The notes under the pieces were generated by a model. That model had not been told where the DNA came from and ran no database searches. It worked only from the letters and a program-made list of their open reading frames with translations. From Puffinus mauretanicus (taxonomy: Eukaryota; Chordata; Aves; Procellariiformes; Procellariidae), in the NCBI GenBank assembly GCA_023333565.1, contig JAJKFH010002784.1, positions 682,001 through 746,000 of the forward strand: a stretch of DNA of 64,000 nt, read 5' to 3'. This document shows positions 1-11,640 of the stretch, piece by piece. Position numbers and translations under genes: made by a program. The stretch's first letter is position 1. Each line of letters starts with the position of its first letter.

Positions 1-254
1 AAGTCTCAGTGAAGATGAAATGTGAGTTTGAATCATTCTTGTAGTTTTATTTCCTTTAAGAGCAAGAAGAATGAATTAATATCTCAATCAGATCTTTTTA
101 TTTATCGCTTTTCATCAGTAACGTGTCGGGTGAATACCACCAGTATAGCATGTGTGCATTAAAAATACCTGGGTGGCTCCACTTTAATCCTAACATATTA
201 AAAGAAAAAAAAAACAGGAGCTTGCTTTAAAACTGTGCATCTTGTTTGTTTTAG
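1..254 (+). other. DDX10: 3' end of an upstream DDX10 intron
   Basis: This is non-coding AT-rich sequence that runs into a pyrimidine-rich tract (TTGTTTGTTTTAG) and an AG acceptor at 253-254. It has no recognisable repeat. It is inferred to be intron because the next base begins a coding segment matching the DDX10 tail. Confidence 0.75.
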
Positions 255-311
255 GAGAAAAGGCTAAAAGAAAAAGCAGCAAGGAGAGAAGCCAGGAATA
301 AGAACACACAG
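255..311 (+). CDS. DDX10: DDX10 internal exon (basic segment of the C-terminal tail)
   Basis: A 57-nt exon lies between a TTTTAG acceptor and a GTAAGG donor. It is read in phase 0 for exactly 19 codons. The peptide is strongly basic and helical (EKRLKEKAARREARNKNTQ). It closely resembles the Lys/Arg/Glu-rich segment that follows the helicase core in vertebrate DDX10, where I recall a near-identical EKRLKE..ARREA string. DDX10 is a nucleolar DEAD-box RNA helicase (yeast Dbp4 family) acting in small-subunit rRNA processing. The motor motifs (Walker A, DEAD, SAT) must lie upstream, outside the window. The exon is too short to stand out as an open frame. Its identity rests on this match plus the in-phase link to the exon at 50300. 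Confidence 0.88.
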
Positions 312-3300
312 GTAAGGATTTTTGCTGTGTTGGTCAAGCTACTGATTGAAACATTTTTTAAATTATTTCCTTTCTTTAATAAGCAATGTTGTGATTAATG
401 ACTCTTTAAAGGCATTTTCTGTTTGCTTGCCTTTTCTTACTCCCTTGCTCTGATGTGTTTATAATGACTTGCTGTGGAAGATACTGAGAAAGCATGAGTG
501 TGTGTGTGTATAAATATATAAAATGTTTGGAATTGCAGCCTCTTTATTCTGTATATCAAGTGAGTTGCAATTTCAGCTGCAGTGCTGATGCCATTTTTTT
601 TTTCTCTGAATACTTGGTCATGTTTATAACTTGCAGGCAGTAAGATGCTTTTTTTTTGTCAAATCTTATTTAAACCTGTTTCTGCTGAACCTTTTCTTTA
701 AAGTGTATTTCTTTAAAGTATAAGGAAGTATAACTGAAGTTTATTCCTTCCCCTTGTTAGAGCCACAAATAAAACGTTTGCTATCCTTTTCTTTATATGT
801 ATGTTACTAATTTCCTAGAGGCTGTTCTAGTTTTTCATATTGCTTGGTTTGTGATAAACTGAGATTTCATTCAGCTGCAATGATTTTCTGGAATATGGAC
901 AGAGTAATGTGTGTCATTTTTCACACTGCATCTCCTTATGCTACACATGAATAGTTATGGTTTGTTCTTGGCAGTTAGCAAATATCTTACTCCCTTGAGA
1001 AAATCGATAATGTTCTGTGTCCGATTTTTGCAAGCTGGCCGTGCGCTGGGAGGCTTAAGTATAGGAAGATGCTTCATTCTGTAGTTCTGAAGTGGAAAGT
1101 AATTACAGTTTAAGATGAAAAGCCTAGTTATACTAAGTATTAAGTATGATTCCGTCTTCAGAGATGGCAAGCTATGAGAGCTGTTGACTCCCCAATCAAG
1201 CAATAGAAATTTTCTGCATGTAATTGAATGTATAGAGATGCATACTTTTTAATGTATTGAACAAGCATTTTAGGAAAATTATGGAATGAATGATTAACAA
1301 ACATCTTAATATAAGGAGAAAACATTGATCAAATCAGGCTGTATCGCATGTAAATGCTGCTTGTTAATTTTGCCTCTTTTTAAGGAATTAAAAAACCCCA
1401 ATGTCATGTTATTCAGCAGCTAGAGAAATAAACCCTTTCCTTTCAAAAGGATTTGCTTGCTGATGTACTTCTCGTATCCTATTCTTTGCCAACCAAATGA
1501 ATCTCTCCTGTTAGAAAATGAAGTTGATATCTGTTGAGGAATGATCTGTCCGTGTGGTGTGTGTGTTTGTCTGTGGGTACGGTATGGGTTAAATGTGGAG
1601 CCTCACCCCCAAAACTGCGTAAGATAAAGCTATGATTTGATGCAGCTCTGCCTCTCTTTTGTGCAACACTTGCACTTGGAAACTTGACTTACTAGTCCTG
1701 GTCTGGTGTGAGATTGGCATATGCTTTCTGTGAGAGTACCAACTGTGCAAACCTGCTATTGCTTTGACTTAATTTTTTTCCTGAAGTGCTTAGCTCACTC
1801 TCTGCAAGAAGGTGCAAGCCTCAGGAGCTGACATGTCTCCTTGATGAAAACTGTTGGGCTTTTTCTCTTGTTTAGAGGCTATTTTTGCCAGAACTGTGTG
1901 CAGCCGAGTCCTGTCATTTTCAGCGGGGCTCATTTGAAGGGAAAAAGCTTCTGCTGGGAAAGGCTGCCAGCTTGGAACCGGGCCGTTCACGCCTGGAAGT
2001 GGAAGGGAGCAGTAGATGGTAGATAAAGGTGGCAGTTTCCGTCTGCTGGGTGTCTGAGGAATTAATTAAGAACACTCCCTGCTTCACAGAATCTTAGAGA
2101 TGAAGCCACAGTGGTTGAAGCTCTCCATAGGCCATGTGGGATATGACTCAAGAAGCTCCTAGGAGACACCTAGGGGAAAAAAAAAGAAGGAAACAGTAAA
2201 ACACAGAAACTATTGAAACAGAAACTAGTTTAGAAATATATGCTGCCTAAATCAGGAGTTCAAAAACGTTCGCATTTTTACTAGTGCTTTCAGAATATGG
2301 CTTGTGACCCACTTACTGTGCCATACACAACTCCTTTGGCAATTAATAGAGAAAGCAATAAGTAGAACCAAAAAAGCAGAAAAGGTATTTTTAACTATGT
2401 TAATGCACTTCAGCAACTGGAGAAAAGGGCTAGATCAACAATTATGAGCAGCCGGTCACTTCAAAGCAGCTGTGGTCATAATTTGTTGTTCCACATCTAC
2501 CCGCTTTATTCCCCTTGTTTGTTTTATTAACTGTGTCTCTCTCACATTATAAACTCCTTGGGTTGCACAGTATTACTTATTATCTTTAACTAGTATGCAG
2601 CCCACCGGGTCTGACATAATCAAAACGGCAATTTACTTTCCCATTCTAAACATTAAATAATAATTCATCAATTATGACTTTTGCGTCTCTGCTTTAGTAT
2701 AATTCTTGTTGTCCTGTTGTTGGTTGTGCCCTGTTGCTAACTGGTCAGGACCTGGCATGTTATTCTTAATGTATGCTGGTTTTTTCCAAAATGAAAAGGG
2801 AATTTATTTGGAACTATGGTTTACAGTTTATTTATTTTTACCCTTTAAACCATACACTTGTGGGATTTAATCTTAGTCTTAATTTAATCTTAGATTCTTG
2901 GACTGTAATACTCTTAGTTTTAGGATTTCTCTGTCCTGTACATGTTGATCCCTTTCCTGTGCCAGGAATCTTGACTTCTTAACATTTTGCATTTACTCTA
3001 CCTATAATTTTTTAACTCATGGCCTACTCTTTTTAATAACAGCTTTCCTTCAGTTTTATACCACCATATTGTTTTGGGGAGGAGAGGAAGTATCTCCATT
3101 TTAAGTTGTGTGTGTTTTTTTTTTTTTCTTTCAAAGTTTTAATGCCTTGCATGAGTGCAGTTTTTTGTCTGTATGCCAACAAAAAGGAAAGGTCACAGGA
3201 GAGATGGGCCTCCTGCTTTTTCTTCTGGTGCCACAGGAGCAATTGCAGGGAAGGTTTTGCTCAGCCTTCGCTGTGCTGGGACGGGGCAGGCTCCCTGCAC

Positions 3301-4923
3301 CTGGAATTGAACAACCAAATTCTGGCATGCCCTGCTGATTGTGCTTGAGCAGGGGATTAGATGAGCTGCAGTGTTACTGACTCCACCTTGGATAAATTCC
3401 CATGCAATAAATAAACTAGTAAGAAGTGAGGGCTCTTAAAGGATGCTTTAGAGAAGGTATTTCTTGGAATTTATAACCACTAATTAAATTTGAGTCCAAA
3501 AGGCTGTGAAAACAGATAAAAGAAGTTTTCTTTTATATTCATATTGAGGAAAAACTGGAAACTTAGTTTTGGGGGGATTTTTTTATCATCAGATGTTTAA
3601 TTGTCTCCCTGTTTGGGAGAATTTGATGAGATATTTACAAATGCAGTGTTTTAAGATGGAAAAAAGTAAATATTTTGTCCTCACTCGGTACTGATAAAAT
3701 TGCAGTCCTCAAGCAAATTTTGATACTGTTTGCTTGAAGATGGTCTTGAGAAAATTAGGCAATCATGTTGTCTTTTGACCAAGAAGTAGAGCATTGTGCA
3801 GAAGCAGCAGCAACATGGACGGCTGCTCCGAGGCAGTAGCTGGGTGTTACTTGGTGAAGCCCGCCCCTGGCCTCAAGCAGGACATCCCTGTGCTGTGCAG
3901 TGCTCCACTCTTGACTTTGCTCTTTTGCTTCTAGTAATCTATCACATACTGATTTCTTAGTATACATAAAGGACTTTTATTTTAGGTTTCAACCAGCATT
4001 TAAAGGTCTGTAGTCTGCAAGCAAGTGTTAGCTGCAATGAAGCTAAACAGGACTGTATTTCTCCTTTAGTGAGTTTAATGTTTTGCTATCCAGCAGTATT
4101 GATGTGTTAAGAATCATGACGTGAGGAAGGTTTCTTTTAAAGAAAATTATTTTTGTAGGAAAGGCATTTTCCAGGAGCAGCTGAAGAGATCTGTGGGTCA
4201 AGGTGGGGGAACAGAGCAGGACTCAGGAGAAGGTGCTGTTTCCTGCACCAGCACTGATGTGCTTTGTGATCTTCAGCTATCAACTCCCAATATCATGCAA
4301 GAAATGATAACTAGCCCCTAAAAGAAGGCATCAGTATCTGCTAGAAATAGTTTGGACAGCATCTGTAAGCAGTGCCAGGAGGTAAAACTTGCTCAGTCAT
4401 GCCAGTTTGGTGCATCAATTCAGCCATTGGCAATCCTATAGCAGTTACACCATGCTGCTGTCCAAAGCAAAACCGAAAAACCTGAAAAACGGCAGACTGG
4501 CAGTCCAGAGACTGTTTACCCAAGGTCCAGAAGAAAAATGTAGCCTGCTGAAAAACTAGGGAAATCCAGCTTGAACACATACTCCTTAATGAGAGGGTTT
4601 TTCTATTTAGAAAAGAATGAAGAGGACAAATCATTGGAATAAAGTTGAGGATGGGGATTGTTATCAGAGCGGAAAACTGACCTCTTCTGAGAGATCCAAG
4701 CACTCTGTTGTCATGGACACTTTTTCATAGGAATGAATTCTTGCTGAATAATTGTAGAGCCTTAAAATATCAACAGCAACAGCAGGATAAGAAGTATGCT
4801 TTAACTTTTCTCATGTCCTCTCTTTCTCCCCTGCTCTCTCCCCAACATATTTTGCTGTTCCCAGAAGAATTAGTACTTGTATATGAGATTTTACATATTT
4901 TACAAAATATACACTTGGTGTAA

Positions 4924-4950
4924 TTTTTTTTTTTATATATATATATATAA
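4924..4950. repeat. T-run followed by (AT)n microsatellite
   Basis: Eleven T are followed by about seven AT units and then an A-run. It is simple low-complexity sequence, prone to length variation. Confidence 0.85.
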
Positions 4951-7900
4951 AAATTTAAGATTTTCATGGAGTCACAATGAAGTTAGAAATCTTTCTACTC
5001 TGTTATGAAGGGATTTATGAGAGCACATCTACAAAATACACCTGGGTGAGGAGGAGGCACATACTTGAAGATGTGAGAGATTCAGGCATTGATATCTGCC
5101 TGTATCGTGTCACTGCAAGGTATAATCCTTAACAGCATTCTGTTTTCTGCACCTTGTGCCATGCTCTGTTGAGATTTTAACCAGAAAAATACTTAAAACC
5201 ACAATTTTCTTTTAATCTCCAGTACCCTCCATGGGATTTGCGATACACTTTCTGATGTAGCTCAAGAAATCTTTGCACCGTGTGGCAGAATTCAAACAAG
5301 AAGGGGACAGAGTCAGATCTCTTGCGTATCTATTGCTAATAAGCCACTGGGAGAAATATAATCTTTAAAATATGATGAAAATTCTGCATCCACTGTGTAT
5401 CGTTGCTGTGGTTACTGGGAACCGACTTCTAATACCTGACAGCTCTGCTTCTGCGTTGAATTTCCTTTTCCTTGAGATCTAGCCCACGACCTGTTGTTTA
5501 GGCTGGAGGCTCTAGATTCAGTGTGGATGTGAACAGTAATTTCAGTGTGGAAAGGGGTTTATAGGAGTGAAGGAGGAATTTGGTCTGTGCCTGCTGTGAA
5601 TACAGGTTCCCAATTCCCTGATCAGTTTATCATTAAGTGTTCTTGGGAAAGTCTCATGGGATGCCCTGCATACTGATGGTTAATGGTGAAGGTGCTTTGG
5701 TTCTGGATCACCTCTCATGACCCTCTCATGCACGGTGTTGAGGAGCCATTGCTTTAGCTCCCTGCGATTTCTGGAGCAGGATTTCAGGGCTAGACCCTTC
5801 TGATGGTCTGGAGGATGTAGAGATTGTTTTTGTTTATGTAGATGTAGAGTTTATTTTGTTCATAGAAGACCTCAGGAGGGGGTTATATTGTCCTGATACA
5901 GCCTCAGGACAGGCTACATCTTGTTACTGCTGTTTGATAGTTGCAAAGGACTTAAAGTTGTTCTTTGTCAACAATTATTCTTGATTCTGCAAACCACAGA
6001 GAACCGCAAAAAATGAAGCAATGATATTTCTGTTCAGCTACAAAGTCTTCCAGTCTCTCTTGTGTGGGGAGCCTACAGCTGAAATTACCATGTGAATTAG
6101 ATCCCTTTTATTAAGTCAAGCTTCTCACTTTAAACAATTTAATTAACCTTAGTTTAGAAGTAGCTCTGGTCTGTTAGCTCTCGTGTTCTGTACGCATACC
6201 CAAAAACTGTAAGTAGCTTTATTTATTTATTCATTACAAGTTTGTGTTTGTATTGTTTTGAATTTCCTTGAGAAGCTCTGTGGATAAACAGAGTAATTTG
6301 GAATATTAACATTTTAACCTACTAATTTAGTAATTTCAAACAGGTTTCTTAAGGCAGAATCACGATTTCAAGTTGAAGTTGTTAAATGGAAAATTAAGAA
6401 ATTGCTGATTCTGAACTACTTGTATTCTGAAATATTTTTTAAATCAACATATTCTACAATATTTAAGTTAATATTTGAAAATGGGTATTTTGTGCCTGTA
6501 TGGAAATATTACCTGTATTTTGCTTTTTGAAAATAACATGTTGATGATTCCAGTTAATATAACACTTAAATTGCTTTAAGTAAAGCTGTAATAAGTCCTG
6601 CCTTTTCTGCAATTAAGAATGTATATGATTAAACCAATATTTTTGTGTCGTAACCCTGAACAAGTAACAAGGAAGGATTCTTATTGATTGATTTGCCAAT
6701 TATGCATGCTTCTGTGAACGTTTTCGTTGCAGCCACCAGCACACTGAGGATTTAAAATATATTTATCAGATTGACCATTTAAACTAATTGGCCATAGCCA
6801 TAGCAATTGAATTTTGTGAGAATAATATTCACAACAGTTATTTTTAATCATATGTGGTATGTGATGAGAGTCTGTTGCTCTACATGCAGTAAGCTGATGA
6901 TTTACCAGTTGCTGAGGTGATTTCTTCATAGTTCTGGCAGAAGCATAGATTAGAGGGGCCGTGGACCTCGCACATGCCCTCTTACCCCCTGAATGTCTGC
7001 TGGGATGAGGTGGATGCACAGTGGATCAACACAAATACATCTTCATGACAGTACCTGAGATACCTATACCCTATGCTTTGTTTTGTGTGTGCTTTCAAAT
7101 TTATGGTAAAGAGAGGAAATTTCTCTTTCTTCTTTAAACTTTTGTTGTTTTTCTTATTTTTGGGGGTTGCAGTTCTAGGGGAGCTCTTGATGAAAGATGT
7201 ACTATGGATTTATAAGAGGAGAGGAACAGGATTTCTGGTATGCTAGGGAGCACAAAGGTTATTGTCTTACTTGATTGCAAATGATTTTCTTAAATTTCTA
7301 GGGCAATACTGAAGAAATTTCTCCAGTAGCTAGATTAAACTCCAGGGACATTACACTGTTTAATTAATTATTTTTTAGGGAACTTTTTGTTTCTAGAATG
7401 TCCATGTAAGTTTGATAGCATTGGAACAGGAGCTTTGGAGCTATCTTAGACTTCCACTGCTGAGCTTCAGAGCTTTCAACCTCTTAAAGACTAAACATTT
7501 TTGTTTATTTCAGAATCAACAATATTTTGGCATGGGGGGGAAAAAACCCTCAGTGTTTTTTTTTAACAAAGGCTTATGATATCAAAATTGCAAGGTTGCA
7601 AATTGAAGTAAGTATGTGCCAACATATATGCATTTCTCTCTTCCTCTTGAATTATGTGGGTTTTGTTACTGTTTATGTGGATCGTATAGTTACGAATCCA
7701 CCATCAGGTTCCTCCCTGCATATGGCAGTGTGGTGGAGCACAGGGAAAGCAATACGAGAGCTCCGTTGCCTTTCTGAGGCTAATGATTAAACCCCAATAG
7801 CTAAGGTTATATACATTTTTCCTTTTCAATACACACTTCATCAATTCAGGCAACATATTTCAGTTCAATACATGTATCTAGAAAAACAGTAGGTATGCAA

Positions 7901-8003
7901 GAAACCAGACGAGAACTCTTTGTGCATTGCAAACACATATATTCAAGGGCAAAGACCTTCCCACCTGAGCTTCAGATTTCCATTTCAGCACTGATTGAAT
8001 GTT

Positions 8004-8045
8004 TTCATGTTAAGTGTATAGCACTTCATGTTAAGTGTATAGTGT
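8004..8045. repeat. Tandem duplication of a 21-bp unit
   Basis: The unit TTCATGTTAAGTGTATAG plus three bases occurs twice head to tail, differing only in the last bases (CAC versus TGT). This is probably a local replication-slippage duplication. Confidence 0.8.
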
Positions 8046-10149
8046 AAGTTCTGTAAACTTAAATAGGGGAAGAAGAGAGCACTGGGACTTTGCTTTGTGA
8101 TCACTGTCCATCATATCATTTTTGAATATGCTCTCTTGTAAAGTGGCAAGCGTACAATTTAAACATACTAGCCACTTCAATGTGGTTTGGAATTTATATG
8201 CAAATTGGCAGCATCTTTTCTTCTTGGCTTCCAAAATTTCTTGTTCAGTTTCTTCACTGGTTTGACACCCTCCTCAACGGTCCCAGTCTGAGCAGAACAC
8301 AAATGGTCACTTTGCTACTGCCTTACTCTGGCCAAGGAATAAGAGGCAATGGACAGTGCTGGAGCAGCACATCAATGTATGAAAAGAAAGGAGGAGGGGA
8401 AAAAAAGAGTATCTAAAGCGTTATAAACAATCCTTTAGGGGTTTTCATCTTAGTAAACAGACCCACTAGATGAAGTTAATTATAATGATACTTCATTTGT
8501 TAATCTGCTCTATGCTACTAGTTAATAGTGTCTAGTAACCAGTATTTGAAATTTTTCTCCCTCTAAAGCATAAATTTTAAAGCTGTTATACCAAGCTCAT
8601 TTGCTGTGTTCCATGTATGTTTTGAGCAGCAAATCAAGTTGTTGTTTATTAGCGTGGTGTTCTTGTTCTCTTTGCCTCACCACAGTCCTTTGATGCCTTA
8701 ACCAAGGCAGTACAGTAGAATAGCCTGGAACTAAACTTTTGGAGATCTTAACTCTCTTTTCTGCCTCCACCCTCAATCCTGAAGATGTGGGAAACCCTAG
8801 ACAATCCAGAAGTAACGATCTGAGGCTTCTAGCAGCTTTCACACAGAGCTTTTATTTAGGAAGTGGAAATTCTTTCTGGATTGGTCGGTCTTTTTCTGTT
8901 CTGTTGTGAAAAGCATATATATTCAACATGCCTCAATTCTGTCTGAATAAATATTATGCGGATGGTTGCATTTCACAAGTAAGCTGGATCAGACTGTTAA
9001 AACTTCTTTATTTTGCACCTTGATTTGTTCTGGTATTACTCTGAGCCAGCAGTTCCCTTTGTGTTTGAAACTTTTTTAGATTATAGACTTCAGATGCAGG
9101 GACTCTACTTTGCTGCATATCTCACATATGAGCTTCTTAAGAATGAGTTAATTGGCTGATGAGCAGGGTTAATCTTTCAGATGTTTTGATGATGCTGACA
9201 TCCTCATGCAGTAAGGAATCGTAGTTAGTTTTAAATTAAGCAGCTCTGTTTTCTCAGCATCCCCCCTGTTTATATTCTTGGAATGTGTTGCTTGCAGTAT
9301 TGTACATAGTCTGCTGTAGCTACTCTCAGCAGTTGTAATTGCTACTAGTGATGAAAATTGATTTGTGCAATCAGAAAACCGTTATCTGCATTCTGACTGA
9401 TAATGCTGCAGTTGCCAACATTTTAAAATTCTTCTGATGGCTGTTTTCAGAATAGTCCAGGGTCATGTAGTTACCAGGATTCCAGCTGCTTTATGCTGAA
9501 TCTTATGTGAGCATTAAAAGAAAAGGAAAAAACTCTTAATGACTCTCTCAATATATATTTTTTTTTTCCAGACAGTTTTTAAAGATTTACTGTTTTGTCA
9601 GAGTCTTCCTTTGCCAGATATACTAGATCACGAGTAGTTCAGTATCCCATGTTTTACCACAGCGTGCAGTGTTTGTAGGTTTTCTGTTCTTTAACACTAT
9701 CAGCTGCATTAATAAACCAAACAGTTTGTTATTAGGAAATGCCAAACTAGTATCTAACACGTATGGTTATTTAACAGACTGCATGGGGAGTGTGGTAAGC
9801 CCCGAATTTTCCCCAAATGGAGCACTGCCTTCTGTTTGGAGGAGTCCATTAGGACCTGTGTCTTCCTGTGTTGACTCCAGGTCTCCCTCAAGTTTTTTTT
9901 TTTCCTTAAGGCAATGCACAATTTTTATTTTCTATTCTTCCTCTACTGAATGTTTCCTTTCCCTCTTGTTTTTTTCTCTGATCTTCTATGAAATTTTTTG
10001 AGGATTTCCAGATTTCTTCTCTCTTGCTGTTTCCTCATCCCCTTTTCTGTTTCTTCTGAAGGAGCTAAATTCAAGCTCCTACTGCTTCTATTTGGTTACT
10101 TTCTGCATTGTGGAAACCAAGAGCAGGAGCAGTGGGGAACAGCAGGAGA

Positions 10150-10928
10150 CCAATTGTACGAGGTTCAACAAGGCCAAGTGCCGGGTCCTGCACTTGGGTC
10201 ACAGCAACCCCAGGCAACGCTACAGGCTTGGGGAAGAGTGGCTGGAAAGCTGCCCGGAGGAAAAGGACCTGGGGGTGCTGGTTGACAGTCGGCTGAACAT
10301 GAGCCGGCAGTGTGCCCAGGTGGCCAAGAAGGCCAATGGCATCCTGGCCTGTATTAGGAATAGTGTGGCCAGCAGGAGCAGGGAGGTGATCGTGGCCCTG
10401 TACTGGGCACTAGTGAGGCCGCACCTCGAATCCTGTGTTCAGTTTTGGGCCCCTCACGACAAGAAGGACATGGAGGTGCTGGAGCGTGTCCAGAGGAGGG
10501 CAACGAAGCTGGTGAAGGGCCTGGAGCACAAGTCTTATGAGGAGCGGCTGAGGGAACTGGGACTATTTAGTCTGGAGAAGAGGAGGCTGAGGGGAGACCT
10601 CATCGCGCTCTACAACTACCTGAAAGGAGGTTGTAGCGAGGTGAGTGTTGGTCTCTTCTGCCAAGTAACAAGCGATAGGACGAGAGGAAATGGCCTCAAG
10701 TTGCGCCAAGGGAGGTTTAGATTGGACATTAGGAGAAATTTCTGAGTGGTCAGGCCTTGGAACAGGCTGCCCAGGGAAGTGGTTGAGTCACCATCCCTGG
10801 AAGTATTTAAAAGACGTGTAGATGTGGTGCTTAGGGACATGGTTTAGTGGGCATGGTGGTGTTGGATTGATGGTTGGACTAGATGATCTTAGAGGTTTTT
10901 TCAACCCTAACGATTCTATGATTCTATA
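10150..10928 (+). mobile_element. CR1 LINE, 5'-truncated 3' fragment (young subfamily)
   Basis: The translation covers the C-terminal part of CR1 ORF2, downstream of the polymerase active site. It holds the strings [20 protein letters not shown] and [14 protein letters not shown]. After a short 3' UTR it ends in the CR1 signature GATTCTATGATTCTAT at 10912-10927. It is about 95% like the copies at 35391-36288 and 57961-60645 by eye, so all three belong to one recent subfamily. Relative to the 35.4-kb copy, a 9-bp deletion near 10740 fuses a T to GA and creates an in-frame TGA about 20 codons after the conserved segment. The junction on the 5' side is near the first shared GTACGAGGTTCAAC. Confidence 0.93.
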
Positions 10929-11449
10929 AATATAGTGATGCAGATCAAGAGAGATGACTCTGTTTTTCCCCATCTGGCCTGCACTTCCAGCTGAGCCAGA
11001 ACCCCAACTCAGAGTTTGCTTAGTAGTAATGAGTGGAGGAGACTGCACATTTTTCAGCTATTCAGTGTTTTCATTTGCTCATGGTGTGAGTGCCATCCAT
11101 TAGATAAATGGATTAAAAATCTTTTGACAGAGAACAAGTACACATAAACTGTGAGCTGGGCTGTTGCCAACATCCTTATCTCTAGCATTTACTGATTTTT
11201 TGTTGTGTGGTTTTTTTTTTTCCAAATTTTGTATCTTTTGTCTGTATCTCCCAGAATACTCAGGTTTCATTCTTTGCTAACATTTATTTTGTGAAGAGGA
11301 GTTGAATCCATGAGTTCTTTTCTGGACTATAAATTGTGATATGTAAATTGTCTTTTAAACTGTGCTAGAAGTAGCATGGACTCACATGATGCCTGGTTTG
11401 GTTGTTGTTGTTGTTTGGTTGGGTTTTTTTAAGTTTTCTCTGGGAGGTG

Positions 11450-11640
11450 TAAATCCAGGGAGCCTCAGTGTATTTGTGGGACTATGTGCTGTTCTGGTCC
11501 CTCTCAGCTCAGAAAGGATGTAGTAGAAAGAGGTCCAGAAAACATGAGGAAAAACTCAAAAAAGCCTGACGTTAATAGAGAAAGAAGACAAGTGAGGGGA
11601 GATACCAAGACAATTCTTAACTGATTGAAGAAAGAAAGTA
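11450..11640 (+). mobile_element. Possible old CR1 fragment
   Basis: One frame reads VLFWSLSAQKG near 11490-11520, which fits the CR1 ORF2 motif VQFWAPxxKKD. It is followed by GTCCAGAA, as in other CR1 copies. The rest is too decayed to align by eye. It could instead be chance similarity. Confidence 0.38.

Larger units (their letters stand above)
312..10149. other. Intronic sequence without identified genes or young repeats
   Basis: AT-rich intron. It contains only short low-complexity tracts: GT/TA runs near 497-520 and 1556-1580, a T11 plus (AT)n tract at 4924-4950, and a 21-bp tandem duplication at 8004-8045. Open frames of 60-120 codons here have no recognisable domain and look like chance. 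Confidence 0.6.

Noticed and set aside
3310..3405. GAGCAGGGGATTAGATGAGC resembles a CR1 3' end (GAGCAGGGGGTTGGACTAGATGA).
   Set aside because: Only a short stretch fits and the usual TCCAACC and ATTCTATG tail is absent, so it is too weak to annotate.
4341..4703. A 120-codon minus-strand open frame.
   Set aside because: No recognisable domain and no splice or start context. Frames of this length are expected by chance in 64 kb.
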